Below are positions 51,516 through 63,000 of a stretch of DNA of 64,000 bases, piece by piece (position 1 is the first letter of the stretch; every line of letters begins with the position of its first letter). The notes beneath the pieces were generated by a model. The model ran no database searches. It was not told where the DNA came from and saw only the letters and a list, made by a program, of their open reading frames with translations. The translations under genes were made by a program, and so were the position numbers. This DNA is from Puia dinghuensis. GTDB lineage: Bacteria; Bacteroidota; Bacteroidia; Chitinophagales; Chitinophagaceae. Location of the stretch: the NCBI RefSeq assembly GCF_014642875.1, contig NZ_BMJC01000004.1, positions 420,070 through 484,069 of the forward strand, given 5' to 3'.

Positions 51516-52625
51516 ATGGGAAAAGAGCATAAAGAACATACCTGGAATCTCATCGCAAAGAAACTGGCCGGAGAAGCCACCTCCACAGAGTTAAAAGAGT
51601 TGGAAGACCTCCTGCGCAACAACCCTGAGCTGCACTACCCCGTGCAGACCATTGCCGACCTCTGGCAACACGCCAGCCCTGCCGACCAAAAACAGGCAGA
51701 GGAAGCCTTCGACCGCCATCTCGACCGCATCGGCCGGCTTAATATTGAGTATATCCCTGCGCCCACCGATGAGCCCGGGCAGAAACCGGCACTTCGCCGC
51801 AGGCGCAAAGCCCTCCTCCTGGCGCCCGCCCTTCTCCTCCTCGCCGGGATCATCATCCTGGTGAACCGGCCCAAACCACAACCTGCACCGGTGGTGGCCC
51901 AACAGCCTACCCCGGCAGCCCGGGAGGTCACTACGCAAACCGGCTCGAGGACCCAGCTCACCCTGCCGGACAACACCAAAGTATGGTTGAACGCAGGCAG
52001 CAACATCCAATACGAAAAGAATTTTGGGATCGACAACCGCGAAGTAAGCCTGACGGGAGAAGCCTTCTTCGACGTGGCCCCCGACGCCGCCCGGCCCTTT
52101 GTCATCCACGCCCGGAAGGTGGATGTCCGGGTGCTGGGCACCAGCTTTGATCTCAAATCCTATCCCACCGATAAAACTACTGAAGCCACCCTTATCAAGG
52201 GCAGTATAGAGATCTCTATCCGCAGCCGGCCCAGCGATAAGATCATCCTCAAACCAAACGAAAAGCTGGTGGTCAACAACGACGACAGCCTGCTGCTCAA
52301 GCCGGCCCCCAAGCGGAAAGAGCCCCGCCCTGAATCCCTCGTCGTTATCAGCAAACCCACTTACAATCAACGTTACGACGCCATCGTCGAGACCTCCTGG
52401 GTGGACAACAAGCTCATCTTCCAGGATGAGGAATTCAGCGATCTGGCAAAACAGATGGAACGCTGGTATGGCGTCTCCATCCGGTTCGACAACCTGCGGG
52501 GCGAGGAGCTCCGGTTCACCGGCATTTTTGAAAAAGAGACCATCCGTCAGGCCCTGGAAGCGCTGAAGCTGACGGCACACTTCGACTACACCATCGAAGG
52601 AACACAAATAACCATTCAAAACTGA
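51516..52625 (+). CDS. FecR-family anti-sigma factor
   Basis: A 369-residue protein. The cytoplasmic head (HTWNLIAKKLAGEATSTELK) contacts sigma, a transmembrane helix sits near residue 90-108 (ALLLAPALLLLAGIIILVNR), and the periplasmic FecR domain (RTQLTLPDNTKVWLNAGSNI, VSLTGEAFFDVAP) is followed by DUF4974 (FSDLAKQMERWYGVSIRFDN). It relays the SusC/STN signal to the sigma factor. The ATG at 51516 is chosen since upstream codons are not conserved. Confidence 0.92.
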   Translation: MGKEHKEHTWNLIAKKLAGEATSTELKELEDLLRNNPELHYPVQTIADLWQHASPADQKQAEEAFDRHLDRIGRLNIEYIPAPTDEPGQKPALRRRRKALLLAPALLLLAGIIILVNRPKPQPAPVVAQQPTPAAREVTTQTGSRTQLTLPDNTKVWLNAGSNIQYEKNFGIDNREVSLTGEAFFDVAPDAARPFVIHARKVDVRVLGTSFDLKSYPTDKTTEATLIKGSIEISIRSRPSDKIILKPNEKLVVNNDDSLLLKPAPKRKEPRPESLVVISKPTYNQRYDAIVETSWVDNKLIFQDEEFSDLAKQMERWYGVSIRFDNLRGEELRFTGIFEKETIRQALEALKLTAHFDYTIEGTQITIQN

Positions 52626-52795
52626 TATGACTAAAATTGCCAACCCTAAAAATCCGGGAATGAATAACAGCAGCTAAACATTAAATAAAAAGCGGGAAAT
52701 GTTGGCGCATTCCCCGCGAGGTTAAAAACGGAGAACCGGTGGTCAGGAAAGACGCAAAACCGGTTCGCATATTAAAAACCCACAAGTTTAAAAGT

Positions 52796-55700
52796 ATGAA
52801 AAAAATGCTAACGATTGGGGGCCTCAGCCCTCATGCCGTAAAAAAAGCTCTTTTGGTTATGAAACTTACCTTTCTACTGGTGTTTGTAGCGGCACTGCAG
52901 GTATCGGCAAATGTCAGGGGGCAGGAAAGGGTCTCGCTCAATCTGAAACAGGTAGAGATCTCCAGAGTGCTCAACTCTATTGAAAAGCTAGGTACCTACC
53001 GTTTCTTGTACAACAGCCGGTTGGCCACTATCCGGAAAAAGGTCACTGTCGATGTAAAGGATATGCCGGTAGCCGACTTGCTGAAGAATATGTTCAACGG
53101 GACTGACCTTACCTTTAGACAACTGGATAACAATCTGATCGTTGTGGTCTCCAATTCCCCGGAAGCCCAGGATATAAAGATTACCGGAAAGATCACCGGC
53201 GACAACGGTGAACCACTCTCCGGCGTCTCCATCACCGTCAAAGGCACCGTTAACGGCACCTCCACCGACAACAACGGTAATTTTACCATTACCGTCCCGG
53301 AGAACGGCCGGCTGATCATCTCTTATATAGGGTATGAGACCCAGGACGTGGCGATCAACAAGCAATCGGTGATCAATGTAAAATTGGTTACTGCCAACAA
53401 ATCAATGGACCAGGTAGTGGTCATCGGTTATGGCCAGGCAACCAAACGCGACCTCACCGGCTCCATCGTCAAGATCGATGGCAAGGAAATATCCGATAAA
53501 CCAAATACCAACCCTGTTGCCAGTTTGCAGAGTAAAGTTGCCGGTGTCTATATTGTCAACAACGGCACTCCCGGGCAAGCTCCTGATATCCGCATCCGGG
53601 GTACAGGAAGTATCGGCAGCATTGCTCCTCTTTATGTAGTAGATGGGGTGTTTACTTATGATATCAGCTTTGTAAATCCGAATGACATCGAATCGATGGA
53701 AGTATTGAAAGACCCTTCCTCTTTGGCGATCTTTGGTAATCAGGGTGCAAATGGGGTCATTATCATTACAACGAAAAGAGCGAAAGCCGGGCAATCGATC
53801 TTTACTTTTTCTACAAGCACCGGTGTAAAGCAACTGGTGGATAAGATCAAACTGGCAAATGCCAGTCAGTTTAATACTCTTTTTGCTGAAGAAAATGCAA
53901 ATAACGGAGTAACCAATACCGGCTATCTCACCCTGCCGGATATGCAAAATAATACAGATTGGATAAATGCTGTGACCCGAACGGGTGTTCAGAGTGCCAA
54001 TAATCTTTCCATTGCCAGTGCAACGGACAACAATAAATTCAATTTCAGCATTGGGTATACGTTAGACCAGGGAATTGTTCTACATGAGCAATTGCAAAGG
54101 GTTACAGCGACACTTAATGATGAAGCTAAAATTAACCGGTGGTTGAAGATTGGCGTCAACTTTACGGTAATGCGCGAAGATCTGCCTTATGATGCGACAA
54201 ATGAATTAAACTTAGCGCGTCAGGTTATGCCCCAGGTCTCTGCAAAGACGAAAGCATTCAGGGTGCAGAATCCGTATGGAAGCGATACCCTTACTGAAAA
54301 CCTGTATTCTACCACATTACCTGCATTACAGAATTCCGGTGTGCAAAATCCTTTATTGGATATTTATAGTAAGTATAACAGCAATATCGATATATTATAT
54401 CGATATGTCGGAAGTGTGTATGCCGAGATCAACCTGATGAAGCACTTAACCTTCCGCTCTGCAGTATATGGAGATTTCTCCAATGAAAGCCATCGTCAGT
54501 ATTCTCCCTTATACTATGGATACGACCCGGGACTTGACGCGCCGACTTTAGTAGGTACGCAGACAAAAGTGGTGCAGGATCTGACGGATACCAAGAATGC
54601 ACAAACCGATAATATCTTAACCTATAAGAATAGCTTCAAGAACCATAATCTGACCCTGATAGCCGGGGCCACGACCTATTCTCATGACATCACTATTAAT
54701 CAGGAATGGGTTGTACCCACTGATCCTTCTACGCCTATCCCGAATGACAAAAGGTTTTGGTATCCCAGCGCATGGCCGAACAGCGAGGTAACCAATGACC
54801 CCAATAAAACGTATTCCTATCAATATCAACCGAACTGGACCGTCGGTTTCTTTGGAAGAGCCTTGTACAACTATGATCAGAAGTATTATCTGAACGCTTC
54901 CGTCCGTCGGGATGGCTCTTCTTCCTTCTTGTCGTCACACCGCTGGGGCAACTATTGGACGCTTGGTGCAGCCTGGGAATTGACCAAGGAGAATTTTATG
55001 GCGGGTCAGAAAGCCTTCGACTTCCTAAAGCTCAAAGGCTCTGTCGGTACCCTGGGCGACCAGTCTGTACCTACAGGGGTGTATTATCCCTCTTATCCCG
55101 GAGTAGTTTCAAATGGACAGACCGTTTGGCCCGAACCTAATGCTCAGGGTTATGGCGGTGCTGGTTTTATTACGAGCTCATCCTATGGGAAAGCCTATAT
55201 CGCAAACCCCAACTTACACTGGGAAACAGTTCACCAATATGAAGTTGGGGTCGAATTGGAAGCATTTCAACGCCGGCTACATTTTGAAGCGACGTATTTT
55301 CATCGCAGGACGGATGGGGCAATGGGCCTCTATCAAATTACCAACCAAACCCAACAATTGGAGAACCTGGTTAATATTCAGAATAACGGACAGGAGTTTA
55401 CTGCTTCCTGGTATCAGCCCATCACCAAAGATCTGAGTGTAAACCTTTCCGGCAATATCACCTTCATTCAAAACAAAGTCCTGGGCTTCGATGATCCTTC
55501 CTTTACCTACGTTGATGCCACCAGCCAGAACAACGGCGAACAGGATAGTCGTACGATTGCCGGTCAACCGATCGGCGAATTTTATGGCTATATAGTAAAA
55601 GGTGTTTTCCAAAGCTATGCGCAGATACTGGGGTCACCCGTCCAATCCTCTCTGGGGCAGATCAGACCCGGCGATCTGATCTACGCTGACATCGCTGGGG

Positions 55701-56320
55701 GGAAGGGTGGAGGCCCCGATGGCGTCGTCGATTCCAAAGACAGGACATATATCGGTAATCCTTCGCCCAAGTTTACCTATGGCAGTTCGCTTACTGTCAA
55801 CTACAAGGCCTTCAATCTCGGTGTCGACATCGGTGGCGCATGGGGGAATAAGATCTTCCGCGCCTGGGGCTCCCTGGAAGCACCCTATCAGCGGGTAAAT
55901 TATGCCGGATTCCAGCTGGATGCATGGCATGGACCCGGAACGTCGAACTGGACGCCTCTTCTTAGCTCGGGAGATCGCGCCAACTATGTCGGATCGACCT
56001 ACAGCATTGAGAATGGCTCTTACGTTCGCCTCCGCAATATCCAGATAGGGTATACCGTTCCGGCACGCGTTTTTTCAAAGTCATCTGCAATAAAGGCGTT
56101 GCGGGTGTACATAAACGCCCAAAACCTGATCACGTGGAAGAACAATTCAGGTTATACGCCGGAATATGGCGGGTTCACGCAATACAGCTCTTTGCAATCT
56201 TCCAATACCCTTGGCGGAGCTGCGGTCTCCTTCCCTCCCAACCCGTTGCAATTCGGCATCGATCAAGGCGGCGGAGCGATACCGAGGATAATTTCCGGTG
56301 GGCTGAATGTAACATTCTAA
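52796..56320 (+). CDS. susC: SusC-type transporter with STN signalling domain (PUL C)
   Basis: A 1174-residue protein. Unlike the other two SusCs it has an STN domain (about 45-105, VSLNLKQVEISRVLNSIEKL) after the long signal segment, then a carboxypeptidase-regulatory-like domain (VTGKITGDNGEPLSGVSITV-like, about 120-205), VVIGYGQATKRDLTGSI, plug (LQSKVAGVYIVNNGTPGQAP) and barrel. The STN domain contacts FecR, so binding of ligand should induce the locus via the sigma factor at 50804. The ATG at 52796 follows an A-rich stretch; an earlier GTG is not needed. Confidence 0.93.
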   Translation: MKKMLTIGGLSPHAVKKALLVMKLTFLLVFVAALQVSANVRGQERVSLNLKQVEISRVLNSIEKLGTYRFLYNSRLATIRKKVTVDVKDMPVADLLKNMFNGTDLTFRQLDNNLIVVVSNSPEAQDIKITGKITGDNGEPLSGVSITVKGTVNGTSTDNNGNFTITVPENGRLIISYIGYETQDVAINKQSVINVKLVTANKSMDQVVVIGYGQATKRDLTGSIVKIDGKEISDKPNTNPVASLQSKVAGVYIVNNGTPGQAPDIRIRGTGSIGSIAPLYVVDGVFTYDISFVNPNDIESMEVLKDPSSLAIFGNQGANGVIIITTKRAKAGQSIFTFSTSTGVKQLVDKIKLANASQFNTLFAEENANNGVTNTGYLTLPDMQNNTDWINAVTRTGVQSANNLSIASATDNNKFNFSIGYTLDQGIVLHEQLQRVTATLNDEAKINRWLKIGVNFTVMREDLPYDATNELNLARQVMPQVSAKTKAFRVQNPYGSDTLTENLYSTTLPALQNSGVQNPLLDIYSKYNSNIDILYRYVGSVYAEINLMKHLTFRSAVYGDFSNESHRQYSPLYYGYDPGLDAPTLVGTQTKVVQDLTDTKNAQTDNILTYKNSFKNHNLTLIAGATTYSHDITINQEWVVPTDPSTPIPNDKRFWYPSAWPNSEVTNDPNKTYSYQYQPNWTVGFFGRALYNYDQKYYLNASVRRDGSSSFLSSHRWGNYWTLGAAWELTKENFMAGQKAFDFLKLKGSVGTLGDQSVPTGVYYPSYPGVVSNGQTVWPEPNAQGYGGAGFITSSSYGKAYIANPNLHWETVHQYEVGVELEAFQRRLHFEATYFHRRTDGAMGLYQITNQTQQLENLVNIQNNGQEFTASWYQPITKDLSVNLSGNITFIQNKVLGFDDPSFTYVDATSQNNGEQDSRTIAGQPIGEFYGYIVKGVFQSYAQILGSPVQSSLGQIRPGDLIYADIAGGKGGGPDGVVDSKDRTYIGNPSPKFTYGSSLTVNYKAFNLGVDIGGAWGNKIFRAWGSLEAPYQRVNYAGFQLDAWHGPGTSNWTPLLSSGDRANYVGSTYSIENGSYVRLRNIQIGYTVPARVFSKSSAIKALRVYINAQNLITWKNNSGYTPEYGGFTQYSSLQSSNTLGGAAVSFPPNPLQFGIDQGGGAIPRIISGGLNVTF

Positions 56321-56340
56321 TAATTTGAAAATTGTCCATT

Positions 56341-57915
56341 ATGAAAAATAAAATAAAAATATTAATGGCCACGCTGGCATTCGCAGGAATTGCGATGCTA
56401 CTGAACGGCTGTAATAAATTTTTAGACAGGAAACCTTTATCCGCGACTCAGAACGATTTGGCAGGCGGAAGTTTTGATGTGAAAGCCCTCGGATTGTATT
56501 CGGCATTGCGGAATTCTGCCGGCTTTAGCACCTTGCCCTGGCTGGACTTTCATTCGATACGAGATGATGATGCGCAAAAAGGAAGCAGCGTTTCAGATGG
56601 CGCCGAGATCAACGCGGAGTTTGAACACTTTCAATACACCAAGAATGACTGGGCTACCAATACGTATTGGGGCGATCACTTCAATATGATCCAATTGGCG
56701 AACGAGATCATTCATGATGCGGATTCCCTTAAGCCAAAGGATCAGGGGTCTTTAAGAAATGTCGGGGAGGCTTGTTTTTTTAGAGCTTACGCCTACTTTG
56801 AGATGGTTAAAGCATATGGAGAAACCTTCCTGCCGTTTGAGAATTTTTATTACACACAGCCCAATCAGCAGATCGTGCCAAATGCCAAGACCGGACAGAT
56901 CTGGGCTTTAATTGATTCCGACCTGACTGTAGCCTCGTCTTATTTACCCGTGACATGGGCTACTGCAACCGGCAATTCAACTCTTGGCAGGTTAACTTCA
57001 GGCGCTGCAAATACCTTGTGGGCACAAACCTATCTATTCCGTAGCAATTGGGCAAGGGTCATAGGGCTTTGTAACACGGTGATCAATTCGAGTCAATATC
57101 ATCTTGACCCCAGCTTTACAGATATATTCAAAGATGGATTGAATGGCGCCGGTAAATGCGGCCCCGAATCGATTTGGGAATTGGTGAATTATGTTGGGCC
57201 AAACCAGTCGCCCTGGATCGCTACACAATGGGGTACTTCCCAAAATGTCCGGCAGGGAGGTGCAAGCACTGATTGGAACCTTGGTTGGGGTTGGAATGTT
57301 CCTACTCAAGTCTTAGTAAACGCCTGGGATTCTACCGATCCCAGAAGGAATATGACGATCCTGTTCTCCGGTCAATACGATGGTGGTGCTGCGACAGGTG
57401 GTTATGGAAATACGCTTCCTGCCTATAATCCCGGTGTTATGCTCGACCAACCTTATTGGAACAAAAAAGCATATTCAGACCCGCAAATGAGACAATTTAC
57501 CGGGCAGATCGGTAGTAATGGCGGGGCAGACTGGATCGACCATAGAATTTTACGTTATGCGGATGTGATCTTAATGCTTGCCGAGGCAGCCAATGAAACA
57601 GGCGATGGCGCTACGGCTGCCGCAAACCTGGAGCTCATCAGGAGCCGCGCAGATGGCGATTCCGGTATTACCCGTAAATATGTTCCCTACATTCCATTCG
57701 CAAACCAGGCTCAGATGCGTCAGGCAATTAAGAACGAACGCCGTTGGGAATTCGCGATGGAAGGCTACCGTTTCTACGATCTGGTACGTTGGGGCGACGC
57801 TCCGGCGGTATTGGGCAGTTTAGGCTATCAGTCAAAGAATGCATTATACCCGATCCCTCAACCTATCATTGACCAATTCCTGGGGAAGTTGACTCAAAAC
57901 CCGCAGTATCCATAA
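56341..57915 (+). CDS. susD: SusD/RagB-family lipoprotein (PUL C)
   Basis: A 524-residue lipoprotein (MLLNGCNKFLDRKPLSATQN) with EACFFRAYAYFEMVKAYGET and NERRWEFAMEGYRFYDLVRW, the usual SusD signatures. It starts 20 bp after susC. The ATG at 56341 is preferred to a start 9 bp upstream. Confidence 0.92.
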   Translation: MKNKIKILMATLAFAGIAMLLNGCNKFLDRKPLSATQNDLAGGSFDVKALGLYSALRNSAGFSTLPWLDFHSIRDDDAQKGSSVSDGAEINAEFEHFQYTKNDWATNTYWGDHFNMIQLANEIIHDADSLKPKDQGSLRNVGEACFFRAYAYFEMVKAYGETFLPFENFYYTQPNQQIVPNAKTGQIWALIDSDLTVASSYLPVTWATATGNSTLGRLTSGAANTLWAQTYLFRSNWARVIGLCNTVINSSQYHLDPSFTDIFKDGLNGAGKCGPESIWELVNYVGPNQSPWIATQWGTSQNVRQGGASTDWNLGWGWNVPTQVLVNAWDSTDPRRNMTILFSGQYDGGAATGGYGNTLPAYNPGVMLDQPYWNKKAYSDPQMRQFTGQIGSNGGADWIDHRILRYADVILMLAEAANETGDGATAAANLELIRSRADGDSGITRKYVPYIPFANQAQMRQAIKNERRWEFAMEGYRFYDLVRWGDAPAVLGSLGYQSKNALYPIPQPIIDQFLGKLTQNPQYP

Positions 57916-57933
57916 TTTAAAAAAATTAAGAAT

Positions 57934-58776
57934 ATGAAACACATTAATAAATATAGCCAGCTATTTACCTTCTTGGCTTTAGTTATTTTGGTTGCGAGTT
58001 GCCAGAAAATAGATCGCCCTTCGTTTGGCAATTATCCCAAGGATAGCAATCCGCCTGGCGGCCCATTGAAATTTTACGCAGCATTTGACGGCACCTCTGC
58101 CAATTCCTTATTAAATGCGGTTGACAGTATCCGGGCGAATTTTCCAACCAATAACCCGCTGCAATCCGGAACAGGCATTTCAGGAAAGTGCATCATAGGC
58201 GATGGTACCGATTTTATAAAGTATGCCGGTGCTAATGATTTTATCTCATCAGCAAGTAGTTTTACGATCTCATTGTGGGAAAAACGGAACGGGATACCAA
58301 AAGGGAACTCGGCTTTCTTTTTCTGTTTTGCTTCATCCAACGGTTACTGGGCCGGCGCCTCCATGTTCGGCTTATTTGACTGGGGATCAAACAATGACTC
58401 GGCGGTAATAAAAATCGATGCCGTCGATGCCAAGGTCTCCGATAATTGGTTTCAATGGGCTGGCTCTACGGCCCTCCATGGTATAATGGATAACCAATGG
58501 CACCATCTTGCCTTCGTTTACGATGCAAGCTCATCAACTATGACATTATATGTTGATGGTACTGCCAATCCCAATACCCAAAAATGGGGATCACATGGCG
58601 CTGCCAATATGGATAACAGCAAGATCACCGAATTTGATGTTGCCGGAAACAGTAATATCCCCAATATGGGCTGGGGTCAAAACTGGGAAACCGGTAATAT
58701 GCTCGACCAGTTTAGATTATATGGCACGGCTTTAACAGCCGACCAAGTTAAAACTTTGTTTACCAACAAGCAATAG
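57934..58776 (+). CDS. LamG-domain surface lipoprotein
   Basis: A 280-residue lipoprotein (LVASCQKIDRPSFGNYP) with a concanavalin/LamG beta-sandwich: FTISLWEKRNG, NQWHHLAFVYDASSSTMTLY, then VDGTANPNTQ and MLDQFRLYGTALTADQVKTL. It is in the position of a surface glycan-binding protein of PUL C and probably binds carbohydrate. It ends the susCD unit; a strong terminator follows. Confidence 0.82.
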   Translation: MKHINKYSQLFTFLALVILVASCQKIDRPSFGNYPKDSNPPGGPLKFYAAFDGTSANSLLNAVDSIRANFPTNNPLQSGTGISGKCIIGDGTDFIKYAGANDFISSASSFTISLWEKRNGIPKGNSAFFFCFASSNGYWAGASMFGLFDWGSNNDSAVIKIDAVDAKVSDNWFQWAGSTALHGIMDNQWHHLAFVYDASSSTMTLYVDGTANPNTQKWGSHGAANMDNSKITEFDVAGNSNIPNMGWGQNWETGNMLDQFRLYGTALTADQVKTLFTNKQ

Positions 58777-58792
58777 CGTTTAAAAATCATTC

Positions 58793-58827
58793 AAAAAAAG
58801 AGCACGACGTGTAGTGCTCTTTTTTTA
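58793..58827 (+). terminator. Rho-independent terminator after the LamG gene
   Basis: AAAAAAAGAGCAC (58793-58805) pairs with GTGCTCTTTTTTT (58814-58826) around an 8-nt loop, giving a T-run. It separates the susCD-LamG unit from the cytochrome unit, which starts 8 bp later. Confidence 0.9.
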
Positions 58828-58834
58828 TTTGAAA

Positions 58835-60052
58835 ATGATCACTTTCCGGAAATATCATTTAGCTGCCGGGCTTATAATAATAGCCATTTGCAGTTTGCTG
58901 TCACTTGAAAATTGTTTTCAAGGGGAAAAAGCGCCTGCGAATGCATCTGACCAAAAACTATTTGCGGGTTCACAAAATTGCGTCCGATGCCATAGGGATA
59001 TTTATGAGCAACATTTGCAGTCTTTTCATCATCTGACGTCTGCTCCGGCAAATAGACAAACGCTAAAAGGCGATTTCGACAGCGCAAATAAATTTTATTT
59101 TAACGACCATCTTTTAGTTGCCGCAGAGAAAAAGCAGGATAGCTTCTATCAGACAGCCTATTCATACGGCGTCCCAAAACTCTCGAGGCCGTTCAATATT
59201 GTGGTGGGATCGGGAAAACGCGGCCAAACAAGCATATACTGGTTTCAGAATTATTTGTTTCAATTGCCGCTGACGTATTTCACCGAGACCAATGAATGGA
59301 CGATCAGCCCGGGGTATTCGAGAAAAGTAGACTTTAACCGCAGTATCACTTCGCGCTGCCTGGAATGCCATTCTACTTATTTCCAGGAAACAACCAATAA
59401 AGATTCCAAAGCCGATGAATTTTCCAAGACAAATTTCATTTTAGGCGTCGAATGCGAAAAATGTCATGGCCCTGGATTGGAACACATTGCATTCCACGAG
59501 AAGAATCCTGGCGGGAAAAGCGGTCACGCCATTTTTAATCCGGCAAAAGGATCGCGCCGGCAAAGTCTTGATCTATGCAGGCTTTGCCATGGCGGTGCAC
59601 TTTCAAAGTCCAGGCCTTCCTTTAGCTTTCAGCCAGGTGATAAGCTGTTCGACTTCTTTCAGCAGGATACGGCAAAACCTGTGTCGGAAATAGATGTACA
59701 CGGCAATCAATACGGCATGCTTGCCGCCAGCAAATGTTTTAAGAATAGTGAAATGACCTGCCTCAGTTGCCATGATGGGCATAAGAACGAAAGCATGCAG
59801 GCGGCGCAATTTTATGTCAAATGCGAAACCTGCCATAAAAGCGCCTCACACAACACCTGTAAATTGACATCAACGGTTAGTCAGGACTTCTTAAAAACTA
59901 ATTGTATAAACTGTCATATGCCGGAAGAAGCGTCAAAAGCAATCATGGTAATTCGTAAAGACGAGTCGATTCCGACATCGGCGCACATGCTTTCGCACTA
60001 TATAGCGGTATATAAGGATATTTCTAATCAAATTTTAAGCGTAAAAAAATAA
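58835..60052 (+). CDS. Seven-haem c-type cytochrome (c554-like)
   Basis: A 405-residue exported protein with seven CxxCH sites: CVRCH, CLECH, CEKCH, CRLCH, CLSCH, CETCH and CINCH. The hydrophobic start (YHLAAGLIIIAICSLLSLEN) may be a signal peptide or anchor; a cysteine follows but the lipobox is poor. The layout resembles cytochrome c554/c' family proteins. It may carry electrons for an envelope oxidoreductase. The ATG at 58835 is preferred to an in-frame start 21 bp upstream that would lie in the terminator. The next gene starts 8 bp later. Confidence 0.88.
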   Translation: MITFRKYHLAAGLIIIAICSLLSLENCFQGEKAPANASDQKLFAGSQNCVRCHRDIYEQHLQSFHHLTSAPANRQTLKGDFDSANKFYFNDHLLVAAEKKQDSFYQTAYSYGVPKLSRPFNIVVGSGKRGQTSIYWFQNYLFQLPLTYFTETNEWTISPGYSRKVDFNRSITSRCLECHSTYFQETTNKDSKADEFSKTNFILGVECEKCHGPGLEHIAFHEKNPGGKSGHAIFNPAKGSRRQSLDLCRLCHGGALSKSRPSFSFQPGDKLFDFFQQDTAKPVSEIDVHGNQYGMLAASKCFKNSEMTCLSCHDGHKNESMQAAQFYVKCETCHKSASHNTCKLTSTVSQDFLKTNCINCHMPEEASKAIMVIRKDESIPTSAHMLSHYIAVYKDISNQILSVKK

Positions 60053-60059
60053 CAGGGTC

Positions 60060-63000
60060 ATGAAGAAGGTTTGTCTTTTTTCAGTTGCTTTATTGTCAGT
60101 CTTCGTTTTTGATTCCTGTAAGCAAAAGAACACCTTGTTTGAAACCGTTTCGGCTTCGCATTCCAATATACATTTTACCAACACGCTGGAAAAGCACACG
60201 GCTTTCGGGATCTTATATTTCCTGTACTACTACAATGGCGGCGGAGTATCCATCGGTGATATTAATAATGATGGTTTGCCCGATGTGTTTTTTACAGCTA
60301 ATCGTAAAGGGGGCAACAAATTATATTTAAATAAGGGCAATTTTGAATTTGAAGACATCACTGAAAAAGCCGGCGTGGCGGGAACCAGTGATTGGTGTAC
60401 GGGCTCTACGATGGTGGATGTCAACGGCGATGGATTACTGGATATTTATGTTTGCGCAGTGCAGGGCGAACATAATTTAAAAGGCCATAATGAACTATTT
60501 ATTAACAACGGGGACGGAACGTTTACCGAAAGTTCCAGGAAATACGGACTGGATCTGGCCGCCTTTTCTTCACAAGCCGTTTTCTTTGATTATGATCACG
60601 ATGGCGATCTGGATTGTTTTATTTTGAATCAATCGCACCATCCAAATGAAAATCTGACCGATACCAGCAGGCGCAGAACATTTGATCGTAATGCCGGCAA
60701 TCGGTTGTATAGAAATGATCTTAGCACTACCGGAAAATTTACCGATGTAACGGCACAGGCAGGCATTTATCAAAGTGACCTTGGTTATGGTTTGGGCATT
60801 TCGGTGGCGGATCTAAATAATGACGGCTTTGACGATATCTATATCGGGAATGATTTCCACGAAAACGATTATTATTATATAAACAACGGCGACGGAACTT
60901 TTACCGAAAGCGGCGCAAAGCATTTTGGGCATTATTCGCGATTCAGCATGGGAAACGATATTGCCGATTACAACAACGATGGTCAGCCGGATATCATAAC
61001 GGTAGATATGCTGCCTCCCGATGAAAAAACGGTAAAAACCTACGGCAGCGAAGAAAACGCAGAAGTCTATAATTTTAAGATCAAGGCCCATGGCTTCCAG
61101 GACCAGGTTTCGCGAAATTGTCTGCAAAAAAACAATGGCAGCGGCCAAAGCTTCTGCGATGTTGCCCTGATGAATGGCGTAAGCGCAACAGATTGGAGCT
61201 GGTGCCCTTTATTTGCCGATTTCGATAACGATGGGAAAAAGGATCTATTCATTTCAAGCGGCATCGTGAAGCGCCCGACCGATCTGGATTATGTCCGGTT
61301 TATTTCCGACCTGGCATCGCACGTTAACCGCAATGCGTCCGATGAATTTGATGACGAGACCATTGCCAAAATGCCCGATGGCTCTTCTCATCCGTTTCTC
61401 TTCAAGGGCAATCTGGATGCAGGGTTTAGAGACGTAAGCACGGATTGGGGAACAGGACAGATGAAGGGCTATTTTAATGGCGCCGCGTATGCCGATTTGG
61501 ATAATGACGGTAATGTAGACCTGGTGATCAACTGCATAGATCAGCCCGCCGTGGTATTGAAAAATACATCGGCCCCGAAAGATCATCTTGATATTTCTTT
61601 TAAGGGGTCTGGCATGAACAAGTTTGGAATTGGTTCCAAAGCCTGGTTGTTCGCCCATAATGCTAAAAATGAAGTGAATCAGTATGAGGAACTCATGCTG
61701 ACTCGCGGTTTTCAGTCATCTTCCGATACGAAGCTACATTTCGGTTTGGATTCTCTGACTGCGGATAGTTTGCTGATCGTCTGGCCCGACCAGAAATACC
61801 AGGTCATTAGAAACCCGACGATCAACAAAACTCTTATTTGCAATCAAAATGATGCAGGCGGGAATTTCAAATACACCGATTTTTTTCCGCCGAAGCAACG
61901 TCCGGAACTTCAGAATGTAACAGCCCAGGTGAAATGCGATTGGAAGCATATCGAGAACAATTTCAATGATTTCAACATCCAATACCTCTTGCCGCACATG
62001 GAGAGCACCCGGGGACCAAAGGTTGCCGTTGGCGATATCAACAACGACGGCTTAAGCGATTTTTATGTTTGCGGCGCCCGTGGCCATACTGGTGCATTGA
62101 TGGTGCAAAAGCGGGATGGAAATTTTGAATCGATGGATACGGCTGAATTTTCCAAGTTCCGTTTTTGCGAAGATGTGGACGCCGTCTTTTTTGATGCCAA
62201 TGGCGACGGCTTTCAGGATTTGCTTGTTATCAGTGGAGGCAACGAACCTTCTGTCAATTCACCTTTGTTTTTGCAGGACCGTTTGTTTATAAACGATGGC
62301 CATGGTCACTTTACCCTTAAACCTGATTTCATGGTGCAGCAGCTGTACAATAAATCATGTGTTGCGGTTGCCGACGTTGACCACGATGGGGATATGGACG
62401 TTTTTATCGGTACGCTCGCAAAAACAGAGGGAACTGCTTTTGGCACGCCTATGAACTCTTATTTACTATTGAATGATGGGCATGGGAAATTTGATATAAC
62501 CTCCAATAGCATCATCCCGCTCACCCAACTAGGAACCGTTACCAGCGCTCAGTTTGCGGATGTGAATAATGATGGGTGGCCCGATCTGATCGTGACAGGT
62601 GAGTGGATGCCCATCAAGGTCTTTATTAATGATCATGGAAAATTTTCCGAGCACGATATACCGAATTCGACAGGCCTTTGGCAAACCGTATTTGCAACGG
62701 ATGTAAATGGCGATGGTAAGCCCGATCTGTTAGCTGGCAATTGGGGGCACAATTCCAAACTATGGGCAGGGAAAAACGGGCCGTTGAAATTATATGTCAA
62801 AGATTTTGATGGAAACGGGACAGTTGAACAATTGATGTGCTATACCATCGATGGCAAAGAATATACATTCCTGGCTAAAGATGAATTGGAACACGAGATC
62901 CCGGTGTTGAAAAAATATTATCTCACCTACAGCGAAGTGGCGGGAAAAGATGTACAGTATGTATTTTATGATCTGTTCAAGAATTATATCGAGCTCAAAG